Assembly (NCBI RefSeq): GCF_016919385.1
Contig: NZ_CP070351.1
Span: forward strand, 3,472,001-3,536,000
Length of the DNA stretch: 64,000 nucleotides
Direction: 5' to 3'
Source: Gordonia sp. PDNC005
Lineage (GTDB): Bacteria > Actinomycetota > Actinomycetes > Mycobacteriales > Mycobacteriaceae
Of this stretch, positions 25,176 to 33,819 are shown piece by piece (positions within the stretch are counted from its first letter, which is position 1; each line of letters begins with the position of its first letter). Under the pieces are notes generated by a model that made no database searches, was not told where the DNA came from, and saw only the letters and a program-made list of their open reading frames with translations. The position numbers were made by a program, and so were the translations under genes.

Positions 25176-26504
25176 TCAGTCTTTGATCGACGTGTATCGG
25201 TCGAGCGCGTCGAGGCGCTCGGCGGAATGGTCGACGATCGGCTCGGGGTAGTTCCCGGGCCGATCGCCGGTCGGCTTGTGCACCTTCTTGCCTGCAACTG
25301 ATCGGAGTTCGGGCACCCAGCGGCGGACGTAGTCGCCGGTCGGGTCGAACTTCTCTCCCTGCGTGGTCGGGTTGAACACCCGGAAGTACGGCGAGGCGTC
25401 GGTTCCACAACCGGCGACCCATTGCCATCCGTGCTGGTTGGAAGCGAGGTCGCCGTCGATGAGGAAGTCCATGAAGTGCCGGGCGCCCCACTGCCACGGC
25501 AGGTGGAGGTCTTTGGTGAGGAACGACGCGACGATCATCCGCACACGATTGTGCATCCATCCTTCGGCTGCGAGTTGGCGCATGCCCGCATCGACGATCG
25601 GATAGCCCGTTCGGCCCTCGCACCACGCGCGGAAGGCTTCCTGTGCGTCCGATCCGGTGTTGTGGGGCATCCGACGGAACTTCTCGTTGAACTCGATGTA
25701 CGCACTGTCGGGCCGGTGATTCAGGACGTCGGCGTAGAACTCGCGCCAGCACAGTTCACTGCGGAACTTCGCCGCTCCGTCGTCGGTGCGCGACCTCATG
25801 TCGTGGAGGAGTGTCCGCGGGTGCAGGCATCCAGTTTTCAGATAAGCCGACAGCCGGCTGGTCCGGTCGAGGTCGGGGCGGTCTCGACTCGTGCCGTAGT
25901 CGGCGAGGTCGTCGGTGAGGAAGTCGTGCCACCGTTCCAGCGCTGCGGCTTCCCCCGCGGGCGCGAGTGGTTTCGCGGCCGGCTGCGGCACGTCCTGCCT
26001 ACCCCGCACTCCCGTCGGATCGAGCCAAGTCAAAGTCGTGGCGTCGCTCGAGGCGGGCGGTCGCCAGCCGTGCTCGTGCCACGCGCGCTGGTAGGGGCCG
26101 AACACCCGATACGGGGTGCCGTCGCCCTTCACGACGCGACCCGGCGCGACGGCGTACGGCGACCCGGTCGGCACGAGCGGCGTCTGTCCAAGCGCCGTTT
26201 CCACCGCCTCGTCGCGGCGACGTCCGTACGGCGAGAAGTCGGCCGAGATGTGGACAGATTCTGCGCCGATCTCGTCGACCAGACGCGGCAGCTCCACTTC
26301 GGGTTGACCGTGCAGGATGAGCAGCCTGCCGTCCAACGACTCGTTGAGCGCGGCCAAGCAGCCGAGGAAGAAGTCCGTGCGAGGTCCCGGCCGAGCCACC
26401 TGATCATCGAGGACGAACACGCCGACCGCCGTGTCTGCATCGGCGGCAGCCGCAGTCAACGTCGGAAGATCGTGCACGCGCAGATCGCGTCGAAACCAGA
26501 CCAC
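25176..26504 (-). CDS. phr: Deoxyribodipyrimidine photolyase
   Basis: The 442-residue enzyme uses light to split cyclobutane pyrimidine dimers. The N-terminal Rossmann part (VWFRRDLRVHDLPTL) would hold an antenna chromophore. The C-terminal FAD domain shows LCWREFYADVL, WCEGRTGYPIVDAGMRQL and GWMHNRVRMIVASFLTKDLHLPWQWG, diagnostic of class I photolyases. The start is GTG 26504. The substrate (CPD rather than 6-4 product) is assumed from family resemblance. Confidence 0.92.
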   Translation of the reverse strand: MVWFRRDLRVHDLPTLTAAAADADTAVGVFVLDDQVARPGPRTDFFLGCLAALNESLDGRLLILHGQPEVELPRLVDEIGAESVHISADFSPYGRRRDEAVETALGQTPLVPTGSPYAVAPGRVVKGDGTPYRVFGPYQRAWHEHGWRPPASSDATTLTWLDPTGVRGRQDVPQPAAKPLAPAGEAAALERWHDFLTDDLADYGTSRDRPDLDRTSRLSAYLKTGCLHPRTLLHDMRSRTDDGAAKFRSELCWREFYADVLNHRPDSAYIEFNEKFRRMPHNTGSDAQEAFRAWCEGRTGYPIVDAGMRQLAAEGWMHNRVRMIVASFLTKDLHLPWQWGARHFMDFLIDGDLASNQHGWQWVAGCGTDASPYFRVFNPTTQGEKFDPTGDYVRRWVPELRSVAGKKVHKPTGDRPGNYPEPIVDHSAERLDALDRYTSIKD

Positions 26505-26619
26505 CGAAGGGTTCGCTTGAGACTCGATAGGACAACTCCTGCCTGTTCACGACATGCTCTGCACCGTCCACGGACCGTGTTTGTTACGGTAGTCCTCGCA
26601 CGGGTCACCCTGCGCAGCG

Positions 26620-26693
26620 CCGATGTAGTTTAGTGGTAGAACATCAGCTTCCCAAGCTGAGAGTGCGGGTTCGATTCCCGTCATCGGCTCCAC
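26620..26693 (+). tRNA. tRNA-Gly (anticodon CCC)
   Basis: Acceptor stem GCCGATG (26620-26626) pairs with CATCGGC (26683-26689). The anticodon arm has loop TTCCCAA with anticodon CCC at 26652-26654, the T-arm has GGTTCGATTCC, and CCA is encoded (26691-26693). It reads GGG codons. Confidence 0.96.
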
Positions 26694-26787
26694 CAAATCC
26701 CCTGATCAGAGACTCTCGGACTCTTCATCCGAACGACTGATCCTAGTTGTTCTCGATGAGTGGGCACCTTCGGCAAGAATCTCCGCC

Positions 26788-27579
26788 ATGACATCTTCAT
26801 CGGAGCAGGCGGCCCGACGCCCGTCTCGCCTTTCCCGCCGAGCCGCATGGGAGCGTCACTCCGAACCGGTTCTGGCTGCCGCGGCTGTCGCATTTCTGAT
26901 CGCCTATGATGCCCCGATTGTGAAGTCCGACCTGAGCCCAGGTTGGCAGTCTGCGTGTACCGCCGCGACGATCGTGGCCTGGATCATCTTCGCTCTCGAC
27001 TACGTGGCGCGCCTGATCCTGACCGGCGACAAGAGGTACTTCATTCGCCACAACTGGTTCGACGCGCTGATTCTGGCCATGCCGGTGCTCCGACCGCTTC
27101 GCGCGCTGCGACTCGTCGCGCTTCTATCGATCGCACACCGCGCCGGAACGAACACTCTCCGCGGCCGAGTCGTCACCTATGCGGCCGGCGGCACAACGCT
27201 CCTCCTCATACTCTCGTCACTCGCGATCACCGACGCGGAACGAGGACAGCCTGGAGCCACGATCAACGGGATCGGCGACGGACTCTGGTGGTCGATCACC
27301 ACGATGACAACTGTCGGATACGGCGATCGTTATCCCGTCACGGCATCTGGCCGATTCATCGCCGCAGCGTTGATGCTGGCCGGGATCGCACTTCTGGGCG
27401 TCGTCACCGCCACCGTCGCATCCTGGCTCATCGAACGGATCGACGACGCCAAGAAACAGGAAGCCACCACTCAAGCATTGGTCAACGAACTACGGATTGA
27501 GATCGAACGACTGCACAAGCGGCTCGACGCTCGCGAGCAGCTCGCCGAATCGGACGATCAACGCGATACCGGAAACTAG
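26788..27579 (+). CDS. Voltage-gated-type potassium channel
   Basis: The protein has 263 residues. Several membrane segments (from residue 30) are followed by a pore loop with the K+ selectivity filter TTVGYGD (near 176) and a last inner helix. The segment LRPLRALRLVALL is Arg-rich like an S4 voltage sensor. The C-terminus (215-263) is charged and probably a coiled coil for tetramer assembly. It stands alone after the tRNA. Confidence 0.9.
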   Translation: MTSSSEQAARRPSRLSRRAAWERHSEPVLAAAAVAFLIAYDAPIVKSDLSPGWQSACTAATIVAWIIFALDYVARLILTGDKRYFIRHNWFDALILAMPVLRPLRALRLVALLSIAHRAGTNTLRGRVVTYAAGGTTLLLILSSLAITDAERGQPGATINGIGDGLWWSITTMTTVGYGDRYPVTASGRFIAAALMLAGIALLGVVTATVASWLIERIDDAKKQEATTQALVNELRIEIERLHKRLDAREQLAESDDQRDTGN

Positions 27580-27807
27580 GCCTCCTGACGTGCGCCGTCT
27601 CACACTGGGAGGCCCTCCACCGGATGACCTGCGGGTGCGCTGCCAGCCTCCCGGCAATCAACCTGTTTTATAACGACTAGATAACAACAAGACCGCGGAT
27701 TCATGTACGTTCGTCGGAGTCCTCGATCGGACGCGACGCATGTGTCGCACCGCCTCCCCCACCTCGGGCGGCCGACGAGGAGAACTTTCCCCGACCCCTG
27801 GGAGACC

Positions 27808-28569
27808 ATGCATCCGCACCGCCCCCTCCGTAAGACCATCGTGCTCGCAATGGCCGGCGTCGCTCCCGTCGCCGCCCTTCTGACGGGTGCGGCGGCGAGT
27901 ACCGCCGAGCAGGCGGCTGCTCCCGCCGTCGTACAGGCAGCGCAGGTCCAGCCGCAGCAAGAGCACCCACAGATGTCTGCGCCCGCGACCACGCAAGTTC
28001 AGGTCCGTAAAGCGGCCCTCACCCGCCCGGTCGCACCGCCGCGAGTTCCCGCGTCTGTGTCCAAGGGACTCGTTCCGCGCGTGAACTTCGACGCCTACCG
28101 TTCGGCGGAGGCGTCGATGGCGAAGTCGACACCCCGCTGCCACATCAACTGGAAACTGATCGCGGGCATCGGACGCGTCGAGTCGCACCACGCCAACCTC
28201 GGCGACACCTTCCGCAACGGCAAGCTGCGCACCCCGATCTACGGCCCGACGCTCGACGGCTCCCTCGCGGGCAACCGAGTCGTCTCCGACACCGACGGCG
28301 GACGCCTCGACGGCGACTCGACGTACGACCGCGCAGTCGGACCCATGCAGTTCCTCCCGTCCACCTGGGAGCACTACGCCGCCGACGGGAACGGCGACGG
28401 GAAGAAGGATCCGCAGAACCTCTTCGACGCAGCGCTCACCACCGCACGCTACCTGTGCGAGGACCGCGTCGACCTGCGTAAGGCAGGCGACCGAGTCACC
28501 TCGATCCTGCGGTACAACAACTCGATGGAGTACGTGAACGACGTCCTCGGCTTCGCGCGAAGCTACTGA
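27808..28569 (+). CDS. Secreted lytic transglycosylase (MltB/SLT_2 type)
   Basis: The protein has 253 residues. A signal peptide (MHPHRPLRKTIVLAMAGVAP) and an Ala/Gln/Val-rich linker (residues 30-85) lead into a transglycosylase domain. The catalytic Glu is in LIAGIGRVESHHANLG. The block DRAVGPMQFLPSTWEHYAADGNGDGKKDPQNLFDAALTTARYLC is typical. It cleaves peptidoglycan glycan strands. I chose ATG 27808 with GGGAGA upstream over the longer frame from 27703. The 228-bp upstream gap contains a weak GGCCTCC/GGAGGCC inverted repeat near 27580-27615. Confidence 0.88.
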   Translation: MHPHRPLRKTIVLAMAGVAPVAALLTGAAASTAEQAAAPAVVQAAQVQPQQEHPQMSAPATTQVQVRKAALTRPVAPPRVPASVSKGLVPRVNFDAYRSAEASMAKSTPRCHINWKLIAGIGRVESHHANLGDTFRNGKLRTPIYGPTLDGSLAGNRVVSDTDGGRLDGDSTYDRAVGPMQFLPSTWEHYAADGNGDGKKDPQNLFDAALTTARYLCEDRVDLRKAGDRVTSILRYNNSMEYVNDVLGFARSY

Positions 28570-28579
28570 CGGTTCGACG

Positions 28580-28632
28580 AACTTCGGCACTCCCCACCGC
28601 GCATAGCGCGGCGCGGAGTGCCGAAGTTGTTT
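28580..28632 (+). terminator. Long hairpin terminator after the transglycosylase
   Basis: A perfect 14-bp outer stem (28580-28593 / 28615-28628) encloses a small GCGC hairpin and is followed by TGTTTCG. Confidence 0.75.
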
Positions 28633-28687
28633 CGTCGCCAGAAGGCGGCCCGTTGACACGACTCTGCGAGACACAGATGGTGGAGGC

Positions 28688-29548
28688 ATGACCGCTGCAC
28701 GGACCGCGTACGAGTCCCTCGAGCCATTCCACGTCCTCGCCTACTTCAACCCCGGAATGGGCGACGCCCTCAAAGACACCGGCGTCGACCCGTCGTCGTT
28801 CTACCTCGGCGCTCGCGGAGCACCCCTCGGCGACTGCGCCCCCGAGGTCGTGATCTCGACGTTCTACAACTTCGCACCGGCCACGGTGACGGCCGGATGG
28901 GCGACCGCGCGCGCAGCAGGCCTCCAGAAGATCGCCGATCGCCGCTTCGCGATGCTCGACGCGTCGCTCCGCGACATCCTCGGCGACCTCGCCGGCAATC
29001 CCGAGATCACCGAACTCGCCGACGGCTTCGGCCGTCTCGCATCCGACCTCCCGCTCGGCGGACGCGCACTGGCCGCCGCATGGTCGACGTCGACGCCGCC
29101 GGACGGCAATCACCTGCTCCGACTGTGGAACAACATCGCGATCCTGCGTGAATGGCGCGGCGACAACCACATCGCAGTGCTCGTCGCCCACGGGCTCGAC
29201 GGCATCGACGCCTGCACCTTCCACGAGTCGACGCTGCTCGACCCGACCATCCGCCGCCGCGCAATGGGTCGGCGGTTGACTCAGCTGACCCGCGGCTGGT
29301 CGGACACCGACTGGGAGGCATCCGTCGATCGGCTGGTGGCACGCGGCATCGTCGAACGGACCGACGACGGGCATCGCCTCACCGCCGACGGGGCCGCACT
29401 CTACGACGACATCGAAGCCACGACCGACGCTCTCGGCGAAAACGTCTGGTCGGCCCCCGGCGCCGACGATCTGGTCGCTCGGATGCGGCCGTACGTCAAA
29501 GCCGTCATCGACGCGGGCGTGCTCCCGGGGACCAAAAAGAAGGCCTGA
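28688..29548 (+). CDS. SCO6745-type conserved actinobacterial protein
   Basis: The 286-residue protein is one I recognise as the family named after Streptomyces SCO6745. The N-terminus (ARTAYESLEPFHVLAYFNPGMGDAL) and central WNNIAILREWRGDNHIAVLVAHGLDG block are conserved. The C-terminal 90 residues (RRRAMGRRLTQLTRGWSDTDWEASVDRLVARGIVERTDDGHRLTADG) look like a winged-helix domain of MarR type. Its function is not established. It is monocistronic, with repeat elements downstream. Confidence 0.75.
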   Translation: MTAARTAYESLEPFHVLAYFNPGMGDALKDTGVDPSSFYLGARGAPLGDCAPEVVISTFYNFAPATVTAGWATARAAGLQKIADRRFAMLDASLRDILGDLAGNPEITELADGFGRLASDLPLGGRALAAAWSTSTPPDGNHLLRLWNNIAILREWRGDNHIAVLVAHGLDGIDACTFHESTLLDPTIRRRAMGRRLTQLTRGWSDTDWEASVDRLVARGIVERTDDGHRLTADGAALYDDIEATTDALGENVWSAPGADDLVARMRPYVKAVIDAGVLPGTKKKA

Positions 29549-29597
29549 CGACAGGACTGCCCCCACCGCTCCTCAAGCGAAGGGAGTCCCCTGCTCC

Positions 29598-29742
29598 TTG
29601 AGCGAACGAAGTGAGTCGAAAGGTCGTCGTCCACCGCCGAACTACGTCCACGAGCCCACCGCCTGACGGGTCATAAAGGCTGGCGTGAGAATCCTGGTTT
29701 CGTGTATTCGGCGAGGCGCTTCGACTCACTTCGTTCGCTCAA
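29598..29742. repeat. Inverted pair of a dispersed 23-bp repeat
   Basis: The repeat beginning TTGAGCGAACGAAGTGAG occupies 29598-29620. Its exact reverse complement occupies 29720-29742, 99 bp further on. Truncated copies of the reverse unit (CTCAACGAG) recur near 29765 and 29790. The pair sits in the 253-bp gap between the SCO6745-type gene and the efflux pump gene, and could fold as a large stem in either transcript. Single related copies occur at 42383 and 53033. Confidence 0.75.
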
Positions 29743-29801
29743 CGAGCAGTGGGACTCCGCGCGCTCAACGAGCAGGTGGGTCTGTTCGCTCAACGAGTGC
29801 G

Positions 29802-31340
29802 TCAGCCGACGAGCGCAGGTTCGGGCTCCGACGCCTCCACACGGGGCGCGCGCAGAGCCCACGCCCCGATCACCGCGGAAAGAACCGAAACCCCCACTGC
29901 AACCCAGGTGGCCTGGGCCAGCCCGTCGATGAACACCGACGACACCGCGTCGTGCACAGCCTGTCCCGCACTACCCGGGGCCCTTTCGGACACCGCGACG
30001 CCGGCCATCACCGACTGCTCGGCGGTCTCACGAATCTGGGCGGGCACGCCGATGGAGGTGAGACGGTCCGCGACATCGGCGGCGTACACCGAAGTCATGA
30101 CTGACCCGAGGACGGCGACGCCCAACGTTCCGCCGATCTCGCGGGTCGTGTCGTTGACCGCAGAACCGGCACCGGCCTGCTCGGGCGTGAGCGCATCCAT
30201 GATCACCTGGGTGCACGGGCCGGAGATCAGCGCGAGTCCGGCCGCCATCAGCATCATCGACCAGATGATCAAGCCGAAGTACGTCGACTCCATTCCGACG
30301 AACTGAACGAGCCCGAAGCCTGTAGCCATCAGAAGTGCTCCGGTCACAGCGACCGGTCGCGGACCGAATCTGTGCGACGCCGCCATCGCGAACGGCGACA
30401 GCGCCGCGACCACGATGGCGAACGGCAGTGTGCGGATGCCGGCCTGCAGTGGGCTGAAGCCCTGCACGGCCTGGAAGTACTGCGTGATCAGGAAGATGAA
30501 CCCGAACAGGGAGAAGAACGCGACAGCCACCATGCCCGCGGCGGCCGCGAAGCGACGATTGGCGAACAGTCGGACGTCAAAGATCGGATTCGTGACCCGT
30601 TGTTGATGGATGACGAACACGGCCAGAATCACAAGCGAGGCCAGTAGACCGACGATGGTTCGCGCTGATCCCCAACCTGCGGCGGGACCTTCGATGACCG
30701 AGTAGGTGAGCAGACCGAGGCCGGCGATCGACAGGACGACTCCCACGGCGTCGAACCGCGGAAGCAACGCATGAGCATCGACTCCGCGCGTGGGAACCAC
30801 AGCGAGCACGGCGACGAAGGCGACCACACCGAACGGAACGTTCACCCAGAACACGGACGACCACGAGAAGTGTTCGAGCAGCCATCCGCCGAGCACCGGT
30901 CCGATCGCGATGGCGATCCCCGACGTCGCGGCCCAGACGCCGACTGCTGCTGCCCGCTGCTTGGGCTCGGTGAAGATGCCGACGATCAGCGCGAGCGTCG
31001 CCGGGAACACCAGGGCCGCGAACAGTCCAAGACCGGCGCGAGCCGCGATCAGTTCACCGAGTGAACCGGCGAGGGCCGCACCCACGGACACCGCCACGAA
31101 TCCGACGATGCCGCCGAGCAGCATCCGCCGGTGTCCGAAGCGGTCGCCGAGGTAACCACCCGTAAGGAGCAGTCCGGCGAAGACCAGCGTGTACGCGTCG
31201 ACGACCCACTGAAGTCCCGAGATCCCCGCTTCCAGATCCCGACTGATCGTCGGCAGCGCCACATTCACGATCGTGTTGTCGACCATCACCAGCAGCTCGG
31301 CGAAGCAGAGCGCCGCGAGGGCGAGCCATTTGGTTCTCAT
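29802..31340 (-). CDS. DHA2-family MFS multidrug efflux transporter
   Basis: The 512-residue protein has about 14 membrane segments. It exports drugs or other amphiphiles using the proton gradient. Motifs are ELLVMVDNTIVNVALPTISRDL (motif D1 of DHA2), GGYLGDRFGHRRMLLGG (motif A) and GPVLGGWLLEHFSWSSVFWVNVPFG (motif C). The start is ATG 31340, with GGAGGA upstream. An upstream in-frame ATG at 31469 would run into the divergent tetR gene. The divergent TetR and its operator-like palindromes indicate substrate-induced expression. Confidence 0.9.
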   Translation of the reverse strand: MRTKWLALAALCFAELLVMVDNTIVNVALPTISRDLEAGISGLQWVVDAYTLVFAGLLLTGGYLGDRFGHRRMLLGGIVGFVAVSVGAALAGSLGELIAARAGLGLFAALVFPATLALIVGIFTEPKQRAAAVGVWAATSGIAIAIGPVLGGWLLEHFSWSSVFWVNVPFGVVAFVAVLAVVPTRGVDAHALLPRFDAVGVVLSIAGLGLLTYSVIEGPAAGWGSARTIVGLLASLVILAVFVIHQQRVTNPIFDVRLFANRRFAAAAGMVAVAFFSLFGFIFLITQYFQAVQGFSPLQAGIRTLPFAIVVAALSPFAMAASHRFGPRPVAVTGALLMATGFGLVQFVGMESTYFGLIIWSMMLMAAGLALISGPCTQVIMDALTPEQAGAGSAVNDTTREIGGTLGVAVLGSVMTSVYAADVADRLTSIGVPAQIRETAEQSVMAGVAVSERAPGSAGQAVHDAVSSVFIDGLAQATWVAVGVSVLSAVIGAWALRAPRVEASEPEPALVG

Positions 31341-31351
31341 CAGTTCCTCCG

Positions 31352-31393
31352 TTGTAGAACGACGTACCAAATTAGTAGTACGCCGTCCTACAA
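31352..31393. promoter_or_regulatory. Operator-like inverted repeat at the efflux/tetR promoter
   Basis: TTGTAGAACGACGTAC (31352-31367) and GTACGCCGTCCTACAA (31378-31393) are complementary at 14 of 16 positions, with a 10-bp AT-rich spacer. The spacer probably holds the pump promoter. Confidence 0.7.
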
Positions 31394-31411
31394 TGAAGGT
31401 CAAGAACTTTA

Positions 31412-31426
31412 TAGAACATCGTTCTA
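31412..31426. promoter_or_regulatory. Second TetR operator TAGAAC-ATC-GTTCTA
   Basis: A perfect 6-bp inverted repeat with a 3-bp spacer lies 15 bp before the tetR start. It shares the TAGAACG half-site with the 31352 site, consistent with one regulator binding both. Confidence 0.65.
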
Positions 31427-31440
31427 GTAAGGTGGAACAC

Positions 31441-32019
31441 ATGCCGCGTTCACCAGTCAGCCGACGCACCCCTGCCGCTCAGGTCCGGTCGTCCCTCCTC
31501 GCGGCCGCACGACAGATCCTCGAGAGCGAGGGGCCGAGCGGGTTGACTGTGCGCGCGGTCGCCGCGGCCGCGGGCGTTGCACCGATGGGCGTCTACAACC
31601 ACTTCGACGGCAAAGACGGGCTCCTGTCGGCCGCCGTCAACGACGGCTTCGCAGAGTTCGCGCGAGCCATCGCCACCACGGACAACGATCCCACCGACAG
31701 ACTGCTGGCATCGGGCCGCGCGTACCGCGCGTTCGCACTCGCCAACCCGACTCTCTACGTGCTGATGTTCGGCGGACAGTGCGACCCCGACATCGCCGTG
31801 GCATCCGCCGCGTTCACCGCCCTCGTGGAGATCGTTCAGTACGGCCAGGTGGGAGGCATCATCCGAGACGACGACCCCGGCTCGATCGCCATGCAGGTGT
31901 GGTCGTGCGTCCACGGCGCGACAAGCCTCGAACTCGCATCACCCACACCTCCGGGAGCGACGATGGACGAGAACTACGAGAACGTCATCAACTTGATCGC
32001 GCGGGGCCTCGCGCCCTAG
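31441..32019 (+). CDS. TetR family regulator of the divergent efflux pump
   Basis: The protein has 192 residues. The TetR helix-turn-helix (AARQILESEGPSGLTVRAVAAAAGVAPMGVYNHFDGKDGLLSAAV) lies at residues 20-65, with a C-terminal ligand domain of the TetR_C_13/33 type. The start is ATG 31441, which excludes the tail of the operator region. Divergent placement 100 bp from the DHA2 pump and the shared TAGAACG sites suggest it represses both. Confidence 0.9.
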   Translation: MPRSPVSRRTPAAQVRSSLLAAARQILESEGPSGLTVRAVAAAAGVAPMGVYNHFDGKDGLLSAAVNDGFAEFARAIATTDNDPTDRLLASGRAYRAFALANPTLYVLMFGGQCDPDIAVASAAFTALVEIVQYGQVGGIIRDDDPGSIAMQVWSCVHGATSLELASPTPPGATMDENYENVINLIARGLAP

Positions 32020-32059
32020 AGAACTATGGAGGCGCTTCCCGGTGCCACGACCGGAATCG

Positions 32060-33040
32060 TCACCAACGTTGAGAATCGACGAGATAGCGGGCCGTGACCG
32101 CTGTCCCGCGGTCCGGATCGTCGACGAGCCGCTGCAACACCTCACGAGCGTCGGGGCCTCCGATCTCACCGAGCGCCTGCGCGATTCTGCGGCGAACGCA
32201 CGCGTCGGCGGCATCCAGGCCCACGGCGAGGCGGCGGACAACAGCCGCCGGGTCGCCGACTGCGGCCAACGCCTCCGAAGCGTCCACGTCCGCGACGCCC
32301 TCGATCACTCGCTCGATCAACAGGGGGATCACAGCGGCGTCGCCGCGAACCGCCAACTCCTGTGTAGCGCGACTCCGCACCGTCGGATCGGGGTCGCCGA
32401 CGACCGACCGCAACGCCTCCGATGATGCCTCCGTGTTGATGTCCACAAGCGTAAGGACGGCGCGCCGTCGCAGGTGAGCGTCGGAATCCGTGAGCACCTC
32501 AGCCAGGATCGGAACCACGTCGGCACCCGAGCGGACCACAGCCCACCGCAACGCGCCTGCGACGTTCTCGTTCTCCTCCGACAACAACGCCCCGACCAGA
32601 GCGTCGGGAGGCGGGCCGGTCCCGGAGACGGTCAGCGCCGCTCGCTGCCGACTGGCCGCGTCCGCGGACTCCAACCCCGACAGCAGCGCGACGACGCCGA
32701 GCACCTGTTCCCAGTCGTCCGGCCCGGCGTCGGCCACCTGCCGCAGGCGAGACAACAGTTCCCGTTCCCGCGCGATCCGCGCTTCCGCGCGCAGCGCGAG
32801 ATCGGCGACGAGGTCGGCAGGCCGAAAGTCCGGATCGTCCAGCGCCTGCCGAACTTCGCGGAGCGACAGACCAAGCGCCCGCAGACTCTCGACGTGGAAG
32901 ATCGCGGCGATGTCGTCGGCCGAGTACTCCCGGTACCCGGCCGACGACCGCCCACTCGGCCTCGCCAGACCGAGCGAATCGTAGTGACGCAGCATCCGGG
33001 CGCTCACGCCGGAGCGTCGCGCCACCTCACCGATTCGCAT
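32060..33040 (-). CDS. MerR regulator fused to HEAT repeats
   Basis: The protein has 326 residues. Residues 1-75 form a MerR winged helix (MRIGEVARRSGVSARMLRHYDSLGLARPSGRSSAGYREYS). A coiled-coil dimer helix (about 80-105) comes next. From residue 130 to the end there are about five HEAT/PBS-type helical repeats (ALRWAVVRSGADVVPILAEVL, HLRRRAVLTLVDI, TVRSRATQELAVRGD). The effector part is therefore a protein- or surface-binding solenoid instead of a small-molecule pocket. It follows a separate HEAT protein by 7 bp, and a MerR-type operator lies before that gene. Confidence 0.87.
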   Translation of the reverse strand: MRIGEVARRSGVSARMLRHYDSLGLARPSGRSSAGYREYSADDIAAIFHVESLRALGLSLREVRQALDDPDFRPADLVADLALRAEARIARERELLSRLRQVADAGPDDWEQVLGVVALLSGLESADAASRQRAALTVSGTGPPPDALVGALLSEENENVAGALRWAVVRSGADVVPILAEVLTDSDAHLRRRAVLTLVDINTEASSEALRSVVGDPDPTVRSRATQELAVRGDAAVIPLLIERVIEGVADVDASEALAAVGDPAAVVRRLAVGLDAADACVRRRIAQALGEIGGPDAREVLQRLVDDPDRGTAVTARYLVDSQRW

Positions 33041-33047
33041 GATCGCC

Positions 33048-33692
33048 TCACATGTCGTCGGCCGCCGCACCGAGCGCGGCGATCCGCTTGGCCGCATCGA
33101 CATCAAAACCGAATGCCGACTCCGGGTCGTTCATCAGTTGTTCGGTCGCGGCGGCGTGTCCGCGGACGATCGGGTCCGTCGACCGCCGAGCGAACCGCAC
33201 CACCGGCGCCGCAGCTGACCCGAGCTCAACAAACGCTCTGCTCAAGCTCCGGTGCACGTCCGTGTCGCCGCGTCCGAACTGCGTCGCCAGTATCGCAGCC
33301 AACTCGGCCTGTTGGTCCGCGGGAACCAGAATCACTGCGGCCCGCCACGCCGCCCTCGCCACCTCGACGTCAGCGTCCGTGAGCAGCGCACGAGTGATGA
33401 ACGGCCACGCTGTGTGGTCCCCGACCTTCGACAACGAGTGCAGCGCCTGACTCCTCGCCTGCGCGACCGACGATCCGATTTCGCGGACGAGCACCGGCAC
33501 AGTGCTGGCCCCGGGCAGGCGCGTGATGGCCCAGGTCAGCATGTCTCGGACATAAAAGTCCGGCTCCACACGGCACCGGTCGATCAGCGCGTCGAGCAGC
33601 CTGCTGTCGGGATCGGTGCCTGCCGCCATCGCAGCCTGCAGTCGGACGGACGCCCTTTCGTCGGCGAGGGCGCGGATGATCTGCGCGGTCAT
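33048..33692 (-). CDS. HEAT-repeat protein, first gene of the MerR-HEAT operon
   Basis: The protein has 214 residues made almost wholly of HEAT repeats (ERASVRLQAAMAAG, YVRDMLTWAITRL, QARSQALHSLSKVGD, VARAAWRAAVIL). The start is ATG 33692, with GGAGGTGG upstream. It has no enzyme motif. As the solenoid partner of the downstream MerR-HEAT fusion it may share a binding partner with it or assemble with it. Promoter control by the operator at 33721 would make the pair autoregulated. Confidence 0.82.
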   Translation of the reverse strand: MTAQIIRALADERASVRLQAAMAAGTDPDSRLLDALIDRCRVEPDFYVRDMLTWAITRLPGASTVPVLVREIGSSVAQARSQALHSLSKVGDHTAWPFITRALLTDADVEVARAAWRAAVILVPADQQAELAAILATQFGRGDTDVHRSLSRAFVELGSAAAPVVRFARRSTDPIVRGHAAATEQLMNDPESAFGFDVDAAKRIAALGAAADDM

Positions 33693-33720
33693 GTGACCAC
33701 CTCCTTCATCCTCCACCCAA

Positions 33721-33743
33721 GACCTTCACACGATGTGAAGGTC
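33721..33743 (-). promoter_or_regulatory. MerR-type operator/promoter for the HEAT / MerR-HEAT operon
   Basis: GACCTTCACA and TGTGAAGGTC form a perfect 10-bp inverted repeat with a 3-bp centre. On the minus strand a TTGACC -35-like hexamer overlaps its left end, and about 19 bp separate it from the expected -10 position. That is the over-long spacing typical of promoters activated by MerR proteins. It lies 28 bp upstream of the HEAT gene start. Confidence 0.75.
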
Positions 33744-33819
33744 AACCTTCGGATTTCCGCACGCGCCGTCGAGATCGGACCTAACGTCGAAATGTCCGAC
33801 TACCGCCACATCAGAATCG

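Noticed and set aside
27580..27807. Riboswitch (ydaO-like) before the transglycosylase
   Set aside because: Cell-wall hydrolase genes in actinobacteria often have one, but I could not find the conserved ydaO blocks; only a weak inverted repeat is visible.
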